Shown: positions 32,871 through 44,248, counted from the first letter of the stretch. The stretch: DNA of 64,000 nt from Apiosordaria backusii (GCA_030549205.1 JAUKTV010000012.1:310001-374000), one strand, 5' to 3'. Numbers and translations: made by a program. The notes: generated from the sequence alone by a model not told the origin.

Positions 32871-33300
32871 AGACTCTGTACGGATTGGAGGGTAAGTTTA
32901 GATGGGAGGTGTCAAGTTGTTTCTTGGACTTCAGAACCGTAACGATCTTCAAGGGTGAATTCGGGCTGTGTCAGTGATCCTCTAAATAAACAAAATATAC
33001 AAGCTAAGCGTTATCATTCTAGTTTCCATGTCCGTTGACACCATTCATATACCTCATTTAGGTACCCTTCCCCTCCCTTCCATCTTGGTGAACAGATGGC
33101 ACAGATTTACTGACGACTCACTGAAAACGCATGACGGACTAATCCAAAAGAGCACGGTAGTCCATCGCTTGTGTCCACCTAATTATCTCATCCATCCGCA
33201 GCCTTGATCCTAAGCATCCTGATGCCCCTTGGGCGGTGTTGTACAAATGGAAGCTATTGTTAGCCAAGTGACCACTTCCACTTATATCACCGGAAGTGTC

Positions 33301-36300
33301 TCATCTCCAAATCAGGGGCACAACAGAGAGCAGCTGTTCCTCAGTCAGTTCGACCTCATCTCGAGCCCCGCAGACAGTCTTGTACAGATCCATCGCCTCT
33401 CTAAGTGATAACCCGGCCGCCTCCGTATCTCCCATCGCATCTTGCAATCTTCCCTGACGAAACAAGGCCAGCGCCAACTGCGCCCGGTACCAGCTATGTG
33501 CCCGGTATCCACTAACCGCTTTCTCTAAATACAGGCTAGTGTCGTTTGGGATGAAGTCAGTTTCAATTTTTCCTACTACGAGTCGACTGGGTAAAACAGG
33601 AAATTGTTGTTACGTACCTGGCTGTCTCGTATTCGCGCTTTTCCAAGTGATAATTCCCCAGATTGCTGCACATATGCGCAACGTAGTGTGACTTGTTTCC
33701 AACAGTCTGTTGAAAGTACTGGAGAGCCTTGAAGCAAGCATCGGAGCTTTCTTCTGATAGCCCCTGCTGTCTCTTAACAAAAGCGATACAGCGGTGGACG
33801 ATGCCCAGCCTGATGGGGTGGTGTGTTTGTGTTAGTAAGATATCAGGATAAAAAAGCTGTTGAGTAACTAGGTATGTGGAGTACGTGGAATTGTCTACAC
33901 CACAACGCGAAATACGTAGGGAACCATATACTCACTGAAATAGATGTCCCTCGGACGAGTGCGTGTTCCAATAGTCAAGTGCAAGCTGTAGTCGAGCCAT
34001 GGCTTTATCGTACTTCCCCCGGGCTGCGAGCGCAAAGGCTTGGTGGCTGCTGGCAAATGTCGGGAAATCAGAGCCGTTCTTGAACGCCTCGGTCACTTCG
34101 GTCATATCGATACCAACTTGGGCGTTATAGATTGCTTCATCGTACTGGCCTGCGAGCATCTGTATATGAGCCAACTCGCCGTGCGCCATGGCCATCCGAG
34201 CCTCGCCCAGTGTCGTCCCATCGCGTAATTTAACGCGAAGTTCATAGTGCTCTTGGGCATACTGAAGGTTCTGCTCAATGTTCTCATTAACCTCTGCTTC
34301 CACTACTGAAAGACAAAACAAAGCATCTGCGCGAATTTCAGTCATGCTCCTATGAGATGCGTCTTGGGATGAAGAAGCGAAGTACGCATCGGTAAGGCGC
34401 AGGACATGCAACAGCAGAGGTTTTGCTTGTTCAAAGTCGTTTCGCTCTCGAAGATACCTGGAAAAAGTGAATGTCAGCAAGCGACTTGCACATGAGTTGA
34501 GAATGAGGTACTAACCAGCCGGCAAATAATAAGAGTCTGGCCAGGTTTTGATGTGCTTCGGTAGATTTGATCTCCACTGAGTATTTTTCGAAGGAACCCT
34601 TCAGCTTGATAATGTGTGGCAGGAGATCCTCGGAAGCCTCCCACGTCGCGGTATCGTGATCGAACTGGAGAAAGGGGGTAGGCCATCCCTTGAGGACTAG
34701 AAGCGCCGTCAACTCGAGTATCTGTAACATGCGAGGACGCTCGATTTGAGACCTGACTACGTCTTGAACCAAACGATGCAGTGTTAGCTTCCCCTCATCC
34801 CTGTTTCTTCTGATTAGCGAAATCTGGGACAGATCCGACCGTGCATCGTCGTATTCGAATTCGTCCTCTGGATATCCCTGCGGTAATCTCTCCTGGGTGA
34901 GACGTAAGGGTGGTTTGATAAGTGACTCTTTGATTGAGTCTGGGTTGAGAAACGAGATAATCTCGAGGATGGAGCGACTGTGTAAAGATAACTCTTCAAT
35001 CGCCCACACAGTAAATATTGAATGTTTGTAGTGGGCACCAGATGTGATCCTGGGGCTTTATCGTTTACTAGCTTCTCGACTGTGTATTTGTCATAGAAAG
35101 CCACAAACTCTGGCAGTGACTTGTCGCGCTTCGTGATAAAGGCAGCAATCTGTGTGATCGCCAATGGTAATCCGCCGAGTCGCTCTGCAATATCCAATGA
35201 CGCTTGCACATTCTGAGGCAAATCATGATTAATCCCGGGGGTCATGCGGCGGAGAAGCTTGGCAGCTTCTTCCTTCTCAAGAGGCTCCAGATCCAGCCCT
35301 GTTCTCCCGACCTTGGCCTCGAGGTTCCTGCTAGTAAGTAAGATTGAGCCATTTTCACCGTCTGGCCAATATTCATGAAGCAGACTCAAGTCATCAGCAT
35401 TGTTGAATACAAGCAACCACGTTGCCTCGTTGTTCGCTCCTTGGTCTGTCCCATCTCCGCCTTCCGCCTCCGGTTTCGGGTCCTGGAAGGCTCTGGGTTT
35501 AGGTCGCTTGATTGGATTGTTGAGCCACTCGCGGGTGATGTTCCGGCTTACCACTCGATCTTGGCCAGTGCTGGCACCGAGATGGGTCGCAACAAGTTCA
35601 TAACCTTCCGATATCTGAGTGGCTTCCTCCGCTTCTACCCATATCACAGCATCGAAGAGGTGCTGTCTTGAGAATGCAAACTCCCGAGCGAGCTCCGTTT
35701 TACCTACTCCTCCCATCCCACATATGGCTAGCTCTCGGCGACGCCCTTGGCGGTATTCATCTGTTGTTGATATCCCATGAGGAAGAAGCACAGTATCCAT
35801 GTGGCACAATAAGTCTTGGCGACCAGAAAACTGCAGATTTCGATCAGACGGCTTGAGTGTCGAATATGGGGTCTCCAGCGAGAGCGGCCCCGACTCAAGG
35901 CCTGAAAGTGCAATAATCTCTTGCTGTGATCGCCTGGCATGAACATATAGATCGCCGCGGGTTCCTGGTGGTGCTTCCTGCTCAAAATGCTCGGGTTGAC
36001 CGATAATATTCCATGACTCTTCTGACTCCTCAGATAACACATCGTTGATGCTCCCCTGAGGTATACTTCGCCCATCGTAACCTGATGCAGGGGTCAGGGC
36101 AGACGAGGTTGTTGATTCCTTCCTTGATGCCCACCGCAGGGCCTGCTTCAAGATCCGTTTGATAGCCTCAAGCATAACGACGTCGTTGGGGCACCCAAAC
36201 AGTCCAGAATGATCCGCATCAAGCCCAATGAGCTTCTCGTGTGGCACAACAATTTCGGCGAACTTTTCGTCGACGAGCTGCATGTCAGGAAAGGCGATGG

Positions 36301-37363
36301 ATATGAATTAGCAGGGGGAAGTACAAGCACGGATGTCAGGGTTGATGAGCTGACGTACAATGATCTTTTTAGAACTGAAGCCCCCTTGTACTTTCGTTGG
36401 CACTCTTTCGTATGCTGTGACGACAGGTATGTCCCGGAGTCTTTCCTGGAAATTCTGTGACACTGTCGCAACCTGATCTCGGCTCAACTCGGCGTTGGCG
36501 TACTGGAGTCGAGACAGTTCTTTGACCGTATAGCGCAGGGTCAGACTTAATTGCTGCCAGAGATCCCGGTTCGCAAATGTAGGGTGCGGAGTGCCAAAAA
36601 GTACAGTGCCTTGATGAAGCTCTCGTAGGGTTTGGCAAGCTGGAGTTTGATGGTCGTAAATAATCGAAAGGGCCTAGCGAGGTCCAATGACGTTAGCGAT
36701 TTTCTCAACAAATTATGAGTCCAGTACTTGTCCAACAAGCTTGAGATTGGCGGCTACACATAGAACAAAGCAAAGTATGGAAGCTGTTACCTCCTTCACC
36801 AGAATACCGCCAAGACCGTAAGAGAATACAACAAGCGATGAGCCAGCGCTTGAGGGCCCAACGCTAGGTGACGCTATAAGCTGTTGTGGCATTAGCTAGG
36901 TTCGGATTCAATCAGGGCTCAGCAATTCGTTTCTAACCTCACACGTCAACGAATCCACCAGCGCTTTCGCTTGGGCTCCAACTGAATGCCACACTGACTC
37001 CTTTCCACCGGGAGGCAAATGGTATTCAAAGCCCAAAGCCCGAACGTTGCTGTCGGGCGGACAGCGAATAGAAGACCGTAACTGCTTCCAAGAAGAGTTC
37101 AGTGTCTTCTCGGGCTCCCTGACGCACAGGTCGGGGACAAACAGAAGACTTGTCACAGCGAATTAGTGCCTGATCTTTGATGACACATACATAGGTAGCC
37201 CAAACAATGTAACAAAGGATCCTGTTTGTTTCCTATGCTTGCAGGGAGCTTACTAGAGCAGCGCCGACGTGGCAGGTGTCTGTTTGTTTTGATCACTGTC
37301 GTATAACAGATCGCGAAGCTGGGATTTGGAACGGGGTTTGCTCCGGAATGTGAACTGGCGCAT
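33301..37363 (-). CDS. NLR-type STAND protein: alpha/beta-hydrolase-like – NB-ARC – TPR
   Basis: Eight-exon model: 37363-37254, 37148-36938, 36880-36791, 36673-36359, 36277-34516, 34457-33936, 33809-33618, 33535-33301; about 1145 residues. N-terminal SesB/DUF676-like hydrolase domain: LLFVPDLCVREPEKTL, FSYGLGGILVKEA, GTVLFGTPHPTF and LDADHSG (candidate catalytic His). The nucleophile position of the usual GHSxGG is Gly here. NB-ARC: P-loop CGMGGVGKTELA (about 429-437), Walker B WLLVFNNADD, sensor GSILLTSRN, GLPLA-type GGLPLAITQIAAF. TPR C-terminus: NLARLLLFAGWYLRERNDFE, DEAIYNAQVGID, KAMARLQLALDYW, SNLGNYHLEKREYETA. Fungal NLRs of this build are thought to sense non-self and control cell death. 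The frame shifts once in exon 5 at a CCC run (35033-35035); one extra C restores it. Intron 1-4 borders are the least certain. Confidence 0.85.
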
Positions 37364-38375
37364 GATGGGTACCCCTACACCGACTTCGCAACTGACAAGC
37401 CGACCCGGCTGTGCCGAACGGAAATGCTTGAACCAAAAGTCCGGCGGAATTTCCCATACACAGGCACGTTCTGTCTGAGCAACAACTTGCACAACACGTG
37501 GAAAAATAAATTTTGCGTTCAATATGAGGGGAAATGTGAACAGATAACGGGTAAAGGGCTCCAAGGCTTCTTGTGGTTGTTACCCCAAGGGAAGGCAAAA
37601 CGTATATGTACCCCTTCTTCTATTGGTACTGTAAGTTTTGTTATTGGTATGCACTTGTGAATGCGACAGTCATCCGGTGTGCATTTTCGTTGTACGGGCA
37701 CCCTCTGTGGTGTCATGAAGGATAGGCACCAATCCAAATCACTCGAAAAGAAACACCAGTTCCAGTTTGATGGATCTACACCTCTACATAACATTGGGTG
37801 ACCAGTGTGCGCATCTGCGGCGTTCTTGGCATTATGCGGGTGTGCAGCCATGGCCCGGACCGGTGTGGAAAAGTAGGGCGAATCATCTCTCTGGCTGGGA
37901 AGCAAATGTTTTGTCGCACTGTACGGCACATTTCACCAAACGCCACAACCGAAGCAATTAGGCTGAGCTCGTCATGATCACAAGATGATAAGTTTGCAGT
38001 ATATTGTCCTGATGGATGGTGGGAAGTGGTTGTGAATGGATGATGTTGAGCCTTCAGGAGGGGACCTAGGCATCCTATCTTATTGCCAGCGTCTCCAGCA
38101 CTGAGATTCAAGGTGTGGAGGAAGCCAGGCTACCTCTCTGGAGCATGGAAGTCAAGAGTCAAGCGGCTGTGTGCCAATATCCATCATTGAGCCTCAACCC
38201 CGCTCCCTCCAGATCTGGTGGGTACTAAGGTCGGTACCTACCTAATACATCGTGAAACAATTAAGTCAGTTTGAACATTTAAAGACTCAAGATGCAGCCT
38301 GCTTCTCTTCCTTTGATTGACGCAACAGATCACTCTCGATTCAGAAACTTCTTTTGAACACACCGTTTCCTTACA
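37364..38375. other. Intergenic, no gene supported
   Basis: Divergent promoter region between the NLR (minus) and the CmcJ-type gene (plus). The longest frame is a 136-codon minus-strand frame (37519-37929) without family resemblance. A GTAGGTACCTACCTA palindrome lies near 38229. Confidence 0.45.
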
Positions 38376-39598
38376 ATGAAGGACAGTCTAAAGTTCCTTT
38401 GTGAACTCCCAATCTACCAGAAGGAGCAGCCCTATCAGCTTGTGGGCTATCCTGACCAAGAGGCGACCTCCAAGGGTGAGAACTGTGTGTTTGAAGTCAA
38501 GGAGATTGATGTCAGAGATGCCCGGGAGCACTCGGTCACTATCGACAGCCATGGCTTCGCCTTCTTTCATTTCAAATCTTCCTGTGAACTAGCTGTCAAG
38601 CACTTCGAAACCGTTGGCGGAGATAACACTGTTCTCGCCCAGTATCTCGAGGAGACAGTGGAGTTCGTTAGGTCGACGTATAATCCAGTGGATGTTATCT
38701 GCTTCGATTGGAGGGTGAGCCTTACTTAGCATCCCCGCACACGATACCCTCCATGATGTCTCCAGGTCACTAAGCTTTCGAAAGCTCCGCCGCCGGGACC
38801 CCAAAACTGGCCCCGGAATCCCACCCCGCGACTTGAAGGACATCCGAAACTATGCCTTACCCAGCGGAGATGTGGTTCACTGCGGTATGTCTTTTGTCAG
38901 GGTGGCATGGACTAAGGCAGGCCATGCTGACTGGACAAACATGGCGCATAGACTACTCGGCGGATGGAGGTCTTGACCGACTCAAAATACAACTTCTTCC
39001 TAATGAGCTGACCGAGTACATTGAGAAAGGCCGCAAAGCAATGATTGTTAAGTAAGTTCGAATCTTGTTACCTCCACTGTTCTTCACTGTCAAACTTGAT
39101 TTAATGCAGCACTGCCCAGTTCGCTAACAGTCTTTGATACGTGGCTGTAGCGTTTGGCGCCCTCTCAACAAAACCGTTCGCAACGCCCCATTGCTCTTCT
39201 GCGACCGACGGACGGTTCCGAAACAAGATCTTGTCGAGGTTGACAAGGTTTTGCCTGATAAAGTAGAGAAGTCATACTTCCTCTACTATCGTGACTACCA
39301 CCAATGGTACACCCTGTTTGGGCAGCGATCGGATGAGGTAGTTGTATTTCCAACTTGGAGGTCTGATGACTTGGGTGAGAGTTTTGCCAGTAAGTCATAA
39401 TCTTTTAGGATTTAGCACACCGATGCGTATGAAGACGAGGCAACAAGTATCTTGCCTAGCTAACTGACTATTGTACAAGATTGTTGTCCGCACGGTGCTG
39501 GTGCATCTCAGACTGACAACTGGGCCGATCCACGTGAGAGCGTGGAGGTACGCCTGCTCCTGATTCTGGAAGATACAGCAAAGGTGGACACCAATTAG
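38376..39598 (+). CDS. CmcJ/NvfI/AsaB-type Fe(II)-dependent oxygenase-like protein
   Basis: Five exons: 38376-38714, 38785-38884, 38952-39051, 39151-39389, 39480-39598; introns of 70, 67, 99 and 90 nt with good branch-like CTAAC near the last two; 298 residues. The layout matches the CmcJ/NvfI family (asaB, GA4-desaturase-like): VKEIDVRDAREHSVTIDSHG, VDVICFDWRLRRRD, a HxD in VVHCDYSADGG (His145, Asp147), VNVWRPLNKTVRNAPLLFCD, a core around YRDYHQWYTLFGQRSDEVVV, and CCPHGAG then DPRESVEVRLLLI at the C-terminus. Family members hydroxylate, desaturate or rearrange small molecules, usually in secondary-metabolite pathways. Usual family spacing is HVDxS, so the HCDYS form is a modest variant. No polyketide or peptide synthase is in the window. 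Confidence 0.82.
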
Positions 39599-40182
39599 AA
39601 AGGTCAGATATTGTTATGGCAAGAACAGGAAGATGGAGGGTTGGATTTTCGATGTTGACGAGAACAGGAACAGGGTAAGATAGGGAGGTTGCTTGGTGTT
39701 CTGGTCGCATAGCCAGCTCGCTGGTTTAGGTTAGAAATCTACGGTATTATCTGAAATGTGTCAAACTACCTACCTGATCAAGAGCACAGCCGGCGTCATG
39801 TCACGAGTGGGCGAACGGGTCGCCCTATGACACTCAAGTTGCCAGCTCACTAGCATTGGAAAGAACAGGACACTTATATAGACGGACAGAGCCATATCAA
39901 TAGGCACTAAACTTGTAACTGGCATTAACTACCTAGGGGAAAGTACCCAAGTAACAGCAACATGGTCTCCTTCAAAAGACTCGCAGATGAAAGGTCCTGG
40001 CCAGACGCAAGCTGTTATAGATGTCCCACAAACGAGTTAGCCGGATTCAAAACCTTTCAAGAGCACCATTTGTAATTCAACAGCAGGATATCGAGAAAGG
40101 ATTTATGTTTGGGAGATAGAATACCTACTATACGTACCTTACTGACACCACTGACGACAGAAGTCTCAGAGGCGCGAGGAGC

Positions 40183-40431
40183 CTAACGACTTTTGCTATC
40201 CAGTTCTGCGAGCAAGCGAACCTTGCCAGCGGTGGCAGCAACTGGAGTAACCTTGAAGTATTCGGGCTGGACAAATGTGCTTGGCTGCACGATATCTCTC
40301 CAAGGTTGCTTCTTGCTGATGGGATCAGTGCCGATGGTTGAGACTCCGGGCTTGCTAGTCGCCTCCGGGTCAGTTTGGCTGACTGAGACTGTTCCGTGAA
40401 TGGGAAAAGTTGCCGGTTGATTGTGTGCCAT
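40183..40431 (-). CDS. Very small hypothetical protein (82 aa)
   Basis: Frame starting MAHNQPATFPIHGTVSVS, with ATG in an ACATCATGGC context, ending at 40183. It continues with a Thr/Ser/Pro-rich stretch and the segment WRDIVQPSTFVQPEYFKVTP. No signal peptide or membrane helix, no family recognised. An in-frame TTG extends the frame to 40473. It could be a real small gene, or a last exon of a gene whose upstream exon I do not see. Confidence 0.35.
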   Translation of the reverse strand: MAHNQPATFPIHGTVSVSQTDPEATSKPGVSTIGTDPISKKQPWRDIVQPSTFVQPEYFKVTPVAATAGKVRLLAELDSKSR

Positions 40432-41228
40432 GATGTAGGTAAGGTAGTTGGCGTTGAGGATGTCTGGGATCAAAAACGTATCGTAAGAGGGAAGTGCTGA
40501 GAAAGCTAAGATGGCCTTGAGAGAACCTGGAGAACAGGTTCATCACAAAGTGGGTGGGCGTCGAGCCAGGTAAAATACTTCTTCCACAGACTTGAGCCTC
40601 CAACAAGCCATCACATTGTTTGATCATTAACCCGCAGTACAACTCCATCCTTCACACGATGATGGAGGGGATGATACCTTTCCATCACAGTGTCTTGGCG
40701 ATTGGCGCGCACTGTTGGCCACAAGGCTCTGATGGCAAGCCCGGGTTCACATGCAGTAACCCGCAGAAATATGGACATGGTTGAACCATATACGTGGATG
40801 TACATACATTGAAAACATGGGGTGAGCTGGAAAATCCATCCCACCATTAAACCGCACACCCAATCGCCGCTTTGATGAAATGCTGTGTTTCTGAGCCTCG
40901 GGAACACAACAGTGCCACGTACGCCCAAAAGCATGGTCAAAGTGGTGTCCAGGTGGCACGATGCGGGGCCAGTCTCATCCGAAGGCCCCCATGTACAGGG
41001 CAGTCCAGGAAAGAGCTCTTCAAAGTTGGCCCTTCTTCCTTGAGCCGCACTTACAACTTTTCAGGGTCTCCACGATGCCCCACCCTGGGTGGTTTCCGCT
41101 ACTTCAGCACCCGAAGACAGGCGAGTTCGATCTGCCGACTGCGCTTTACGAAGGGCACCCCACCTTGCGGATAATCGCCCTTTGAAGTCTCTCTCACCTG
41201 TCGAGACCTTCTTACCTTTCGAAAGCTC

Positions 41229-41340
41229 CTACCATTCGAGAATACCCCACTTATCCAGAATATCCCACCGATCGATAATATCCTGCCGATCGAAAATAGC
41301 CCACGTTGCGAAAGGTCCTACTTTGCGGCAATCTGCCTTA
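41229..41340 (+). repeat. 18-bp-period degenerate tandem repeat upstream of the M20 gene
   Basis: About six units of 17-18 bases with the pattern CCGATCGATAATATCC: TCGAGAATACCCC, ATCCAGAATATCCC, ATCGATAATATCC, ATCGAAAATAGCCC, TGCGAAAGGTCC, TGCGGCAATCTGCC. It ends about 85 bases before the putative start codon at 41424. Confidence 0.55.
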
Positions 41341-41423
41341 GTAGGTATTGAAACGCGGAGTGGGCAATGGCAAACTAAAGAAAACAGATATGAACCTCGA
41401 AGTGCTTCAAGTGAGATGGTCAA

Positions 41424-43051
41424 ATGCCTCAACTACTTACACTAGGCAGTGGTGGAATATTCTTCAAAGGACTACTCGGGTTTGCTATCTGTGCGTTGGC
41501 CCTCACTCAACGTAAGTACAGTTCCGAATTCCACACCAAGTTCCAAACTCCATCAGTCCCTGGTCACGAGTTCCAAAGTTCCCAGTCCTTCAGATCCTCG
41601 TTTCAGTTCTATCATTCCAACTCTGAAGCTGCTTGGGGTATTATCAGTATCAAAAGCTGGGGCTGGCAGAGCTCAAAATTGGGACTGGCAGAGCTCACAG
41701 CTGGGATTAGATGACATGTGGAAAGGCTAACCATTCAACAGTCCCCCCTTCTGATCAGCTTCTTCTCACCGACATTGTGGACAACATGACCGGCTCCATA
41801 CCCCAACACCCGATACCCCATCCCGAGTTACTGCGTGCCGTTATCGAGAGCCATCGACCGGATATTGGCCCGTATGCCGACTTCTATCGCCATATTCATC
41901 AGCATCCCGAGATATCTGGCAAGGAAATCAAGACCTCGGAGCTGGTAGCGTCTCATTTGCGGGGACTGGGCTATACCGTACACTCGGGTATCGGTGGCTA
42001 TGGTGTTGTTGGTGTCCTGGAAAACGGACCCGGTAAGGTCATTCTAATGAGGGCCGAGCTGGACGCTCTGCCAATCCTAGAGCAAACCAGTGTGCCTTAT
42101 CGCAGCGAGCACCGGATGATTGACCGCTACGGCAACGAACGCCCTGTTATGCATGCCTGCGGCCATGATATGAATATGGCAGCGCTCCTAATGGCATCTT
42201 CCTTGCTCAAGGCGGCCTCACAGCGTTGGACAGGCACCTTATTGGTGGTCTTTCAACCCGATGAAGAAGAAACAGGAGGGGCACAAGCCATGGTCGACGA
42301 TGGGCTGTATGACTTGGTGCCAGTCCCAGATCTTATGCTCGCGCAACATGTTGTGTCTAGCGACGCCGGTACGGTAGCCATACGGTCCGGCCCGGTACTT
42401 GTGGCAGCCGATTCCCTGCGAGTTCGCGTTATCGGGGGCCCTTGCGAAGGAAGTGCCAACCCACAAGTGTGCGTGGATCCGATTCCACTCTCAATGCGAA
42501 TTATTTCCGGACTTCAAGACGCCGTTACCAACGAGATCGGGAATGAAGACGCAACCGTGGCATGCTGGGGCTTTCATGCGGGTGAGCCTGGGAACGATTA
42601 TGTCGCCTACGCTGATATACTCCTCGATATCAAAACTATCGAGCCGGATGTGCGCCTTCGAGTTCTTGATATTGTGAAGAGAAGCTTTCTTGAGGAGTGC
42701 CGCTCCGCAGGAGTGCCACGTGATCCCGAGTTCAACCACACGGTACGAGCCCCACTGACGAGCAACGACGATGCCATTGCCGGCCCCCTCGCCCAAGCAT
42801 TCAAGGGGTATTTTGCAGAAAGTGTGGTTGATATGCCCTTCACACGCGCCTGCGAAGACTTTTCCATTCTTGCCGCGGCTCACAAAGTGCCCTACGCGTA
42901 TTGGAATTTTGGAGGCACACCTCGAGGCATGGAAAAGCCTGTCCCTTCCAACCACTCGCCTTTCTTTGCGCCAGAGCTCCACACAACCCTGAAGACAGGC
43001 GCCGATGCTATGGCCCTAGCCGCCCTGACCTTTCTGGCGGAGACGCCCTGA
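41424..43051 (+). CDS. Peptidase M20 (M20D amidohydrolase), probably secreted
   Basis: Zinc amidohydrolase/carboxypeptidase of the M20D (HipO/AbgB-like) group. Two-exon model: 41424-41511 and 41742-43051 (intron 230 nt, GTAAGT...CTAAC...CAACAG, phase 1), 465 residues. Exon 1 encodes a hydrophobic leader (MPQLLTLGSGG, then FKGLLGFAICALALTQ) that looks like a signal peptide or anchor. Catalytic landmarks: IHQHPEISGKE; RAELDALPI (Asp137); MHACGHDMNMAALL (metal-ligand Cys169/His171); FQPDEEETGGA (Glu204-206); LAQHVV (His232); and a distal His in SNHSPFFAPE. The second His of the usual CGHDxH is Asn here. If exon 1 is wrong the protein would start at 41786 (MTGSIPQ), cytosolic, with the M20 domain complete. 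Intron 1 holds a 22-bp-period array. Confidence 0.85.
41645..41706 (+). repeat. 22-bp-period array (array E) inside M20 intron 1
   Basis: AAAAGCTGGGGCTGGCAGAG, AAAATTGGGACTGGCAGAG and ACAGCTGGGATTA lie 22 bases apart, ending about 35 bases before the 3' splice site. Confidence 0.65.
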
Positions 43052-43939
43052 AGAGGGTGTTGGGGGCATGTACAATAAACAAAGGGTTAGGAAGCAAACA
43101 AGAATATAACCGTGCATTTACATTAACCTGAAAGACCTTTCTTCTTGTCTAAATGGTAACTCCATGCCGCAAGTGTTAGTGCGCCCCTGATAATTTTAAG
43201 ATAAGGTAGCTAAACCCTATCGTTATTTGGGGCGGAGTCTGGTACTTGCTACACGAAAACTGGCATACGTATCCAAAACTATTACACAATCCTTTGAGTT
43301 TGGCTATATTAAAACCCCCCACTCACTTTCTTGTCCTCTCTTAACAAATGCTACTCTAGTCAGGGCTAATAAATGGATGATATATATGTTCGCCGTCGAC
43401 AATTCAGGTTGTTTTGCGAGCCCAATGGAAGTGGTTAACCTAAGAAGTACGTAGATATCGGTAACGCCACTCCTTCCCCAACCACGGGCGCGGATTTCAT
43501 GTCCGCCGACGAAGCCCGCGTTCTCACCCACCCGCTTCCGCGCCCCTTTCCTCTCAGCTGTTTATCCCACCATGGAAGCTACCGCCAACCGCGACGATAG
43601 GCTAGAGCCCTTGTCGCAAAGTCCCAATATCCACATTCGCCCAGTTGTCAGCATTCCTCCATCCTGGGAGCTCACACCAGACTAACGTCGAAGCTGCGCG
43701 TTGCCAAGGGAGCATCTATGAGCTGCTGTACAGCCCCGATGCTGTTGCCCAGCCCGACCACGTCCACCAATCCCGGGCTGAGGTCCTCTATGTAATCAAA
43801 TTCCTCGTTCTCGTTCGGGGTTGTTGGAGAAGGCACGTTACCCGTAGAAATAAAAAAGTCTCTATCCAATCTACGTAAGGTACGGTACTCTAGCCCAATA
43901 TCGACCAGTGAAAACAAAAGTTTCCAAAATAATGGATCC
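43052..43939. other. Intergenic; possible gene remnant at 43572-43685
   Basis: No complete gene. A 37-codon frame at 43572-43685 begins MEATANRDDRLEPL in a CCACCATGG context and ends SIPPSWELTPD. It may be a first exon or a gene cut off long ago, since the next exon cannot be found before the retrotransposon at 43940 or directly after it. Confidence 0.3.
43935..43939 (+). repeat. Target-site duplication GATCC, left copy
   Basis: GATCC directly precedes the left LTR and is repeated at 51386-51390 directly after the right LTR. Confidence 0.9.
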
Positions 43940-44248
43940 TGTGGAGCAGGAAAAAGTGGGGCCTACTAAGAACACTGTGCTTAAACAAGCGCTACCAAAA
44001 TGGAGCCTAGGAATAGCATTATAGGTCTAGAACCTATAGCTAAAATAGATATAGGAAGATGGAACAATCGTAACTAAATAGAAGGTTCTAAGTCTAAAAG
44101 AGCTCTAAAACCGAAGGCCGAGAATACGCTGCTTTTATAGAATTACTTTTATATAAATATATAGCTAAATACGTTCGTTTAAATAGCTTTCTTTTATTCC
44201 TTAAATCAATCAATCACTTCTATTACTGTAAGGTTTTTTACCTTTACA
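43940..44248 (+). repeat. Left LTR (309 bp)
   Basis: Begins TGTGGAGCAGG and ends CCTTTACA, with the TG...CA borders of LTRs. A less A+T-rich segment carries the GAGCCTAGGAATAGC stretch shared with the right copy. Confidence 0.92.

Noticed and set aside
33587..33617. 31-nt intron (GTACGT...CCCAG) in the NLR
   Set aside because: In frame but too short for a spliceosomal intron. An 82-nt intron with the same donor, a CTGAC branch and a CACTAG acceptor (33536-33617) keeps the frame and gives a better TPR.
37519..37929. 136-codon minus-strand frame upstream of the NLR
   Set aside because: No family resemblance and no good splice connection to the NLR exons.
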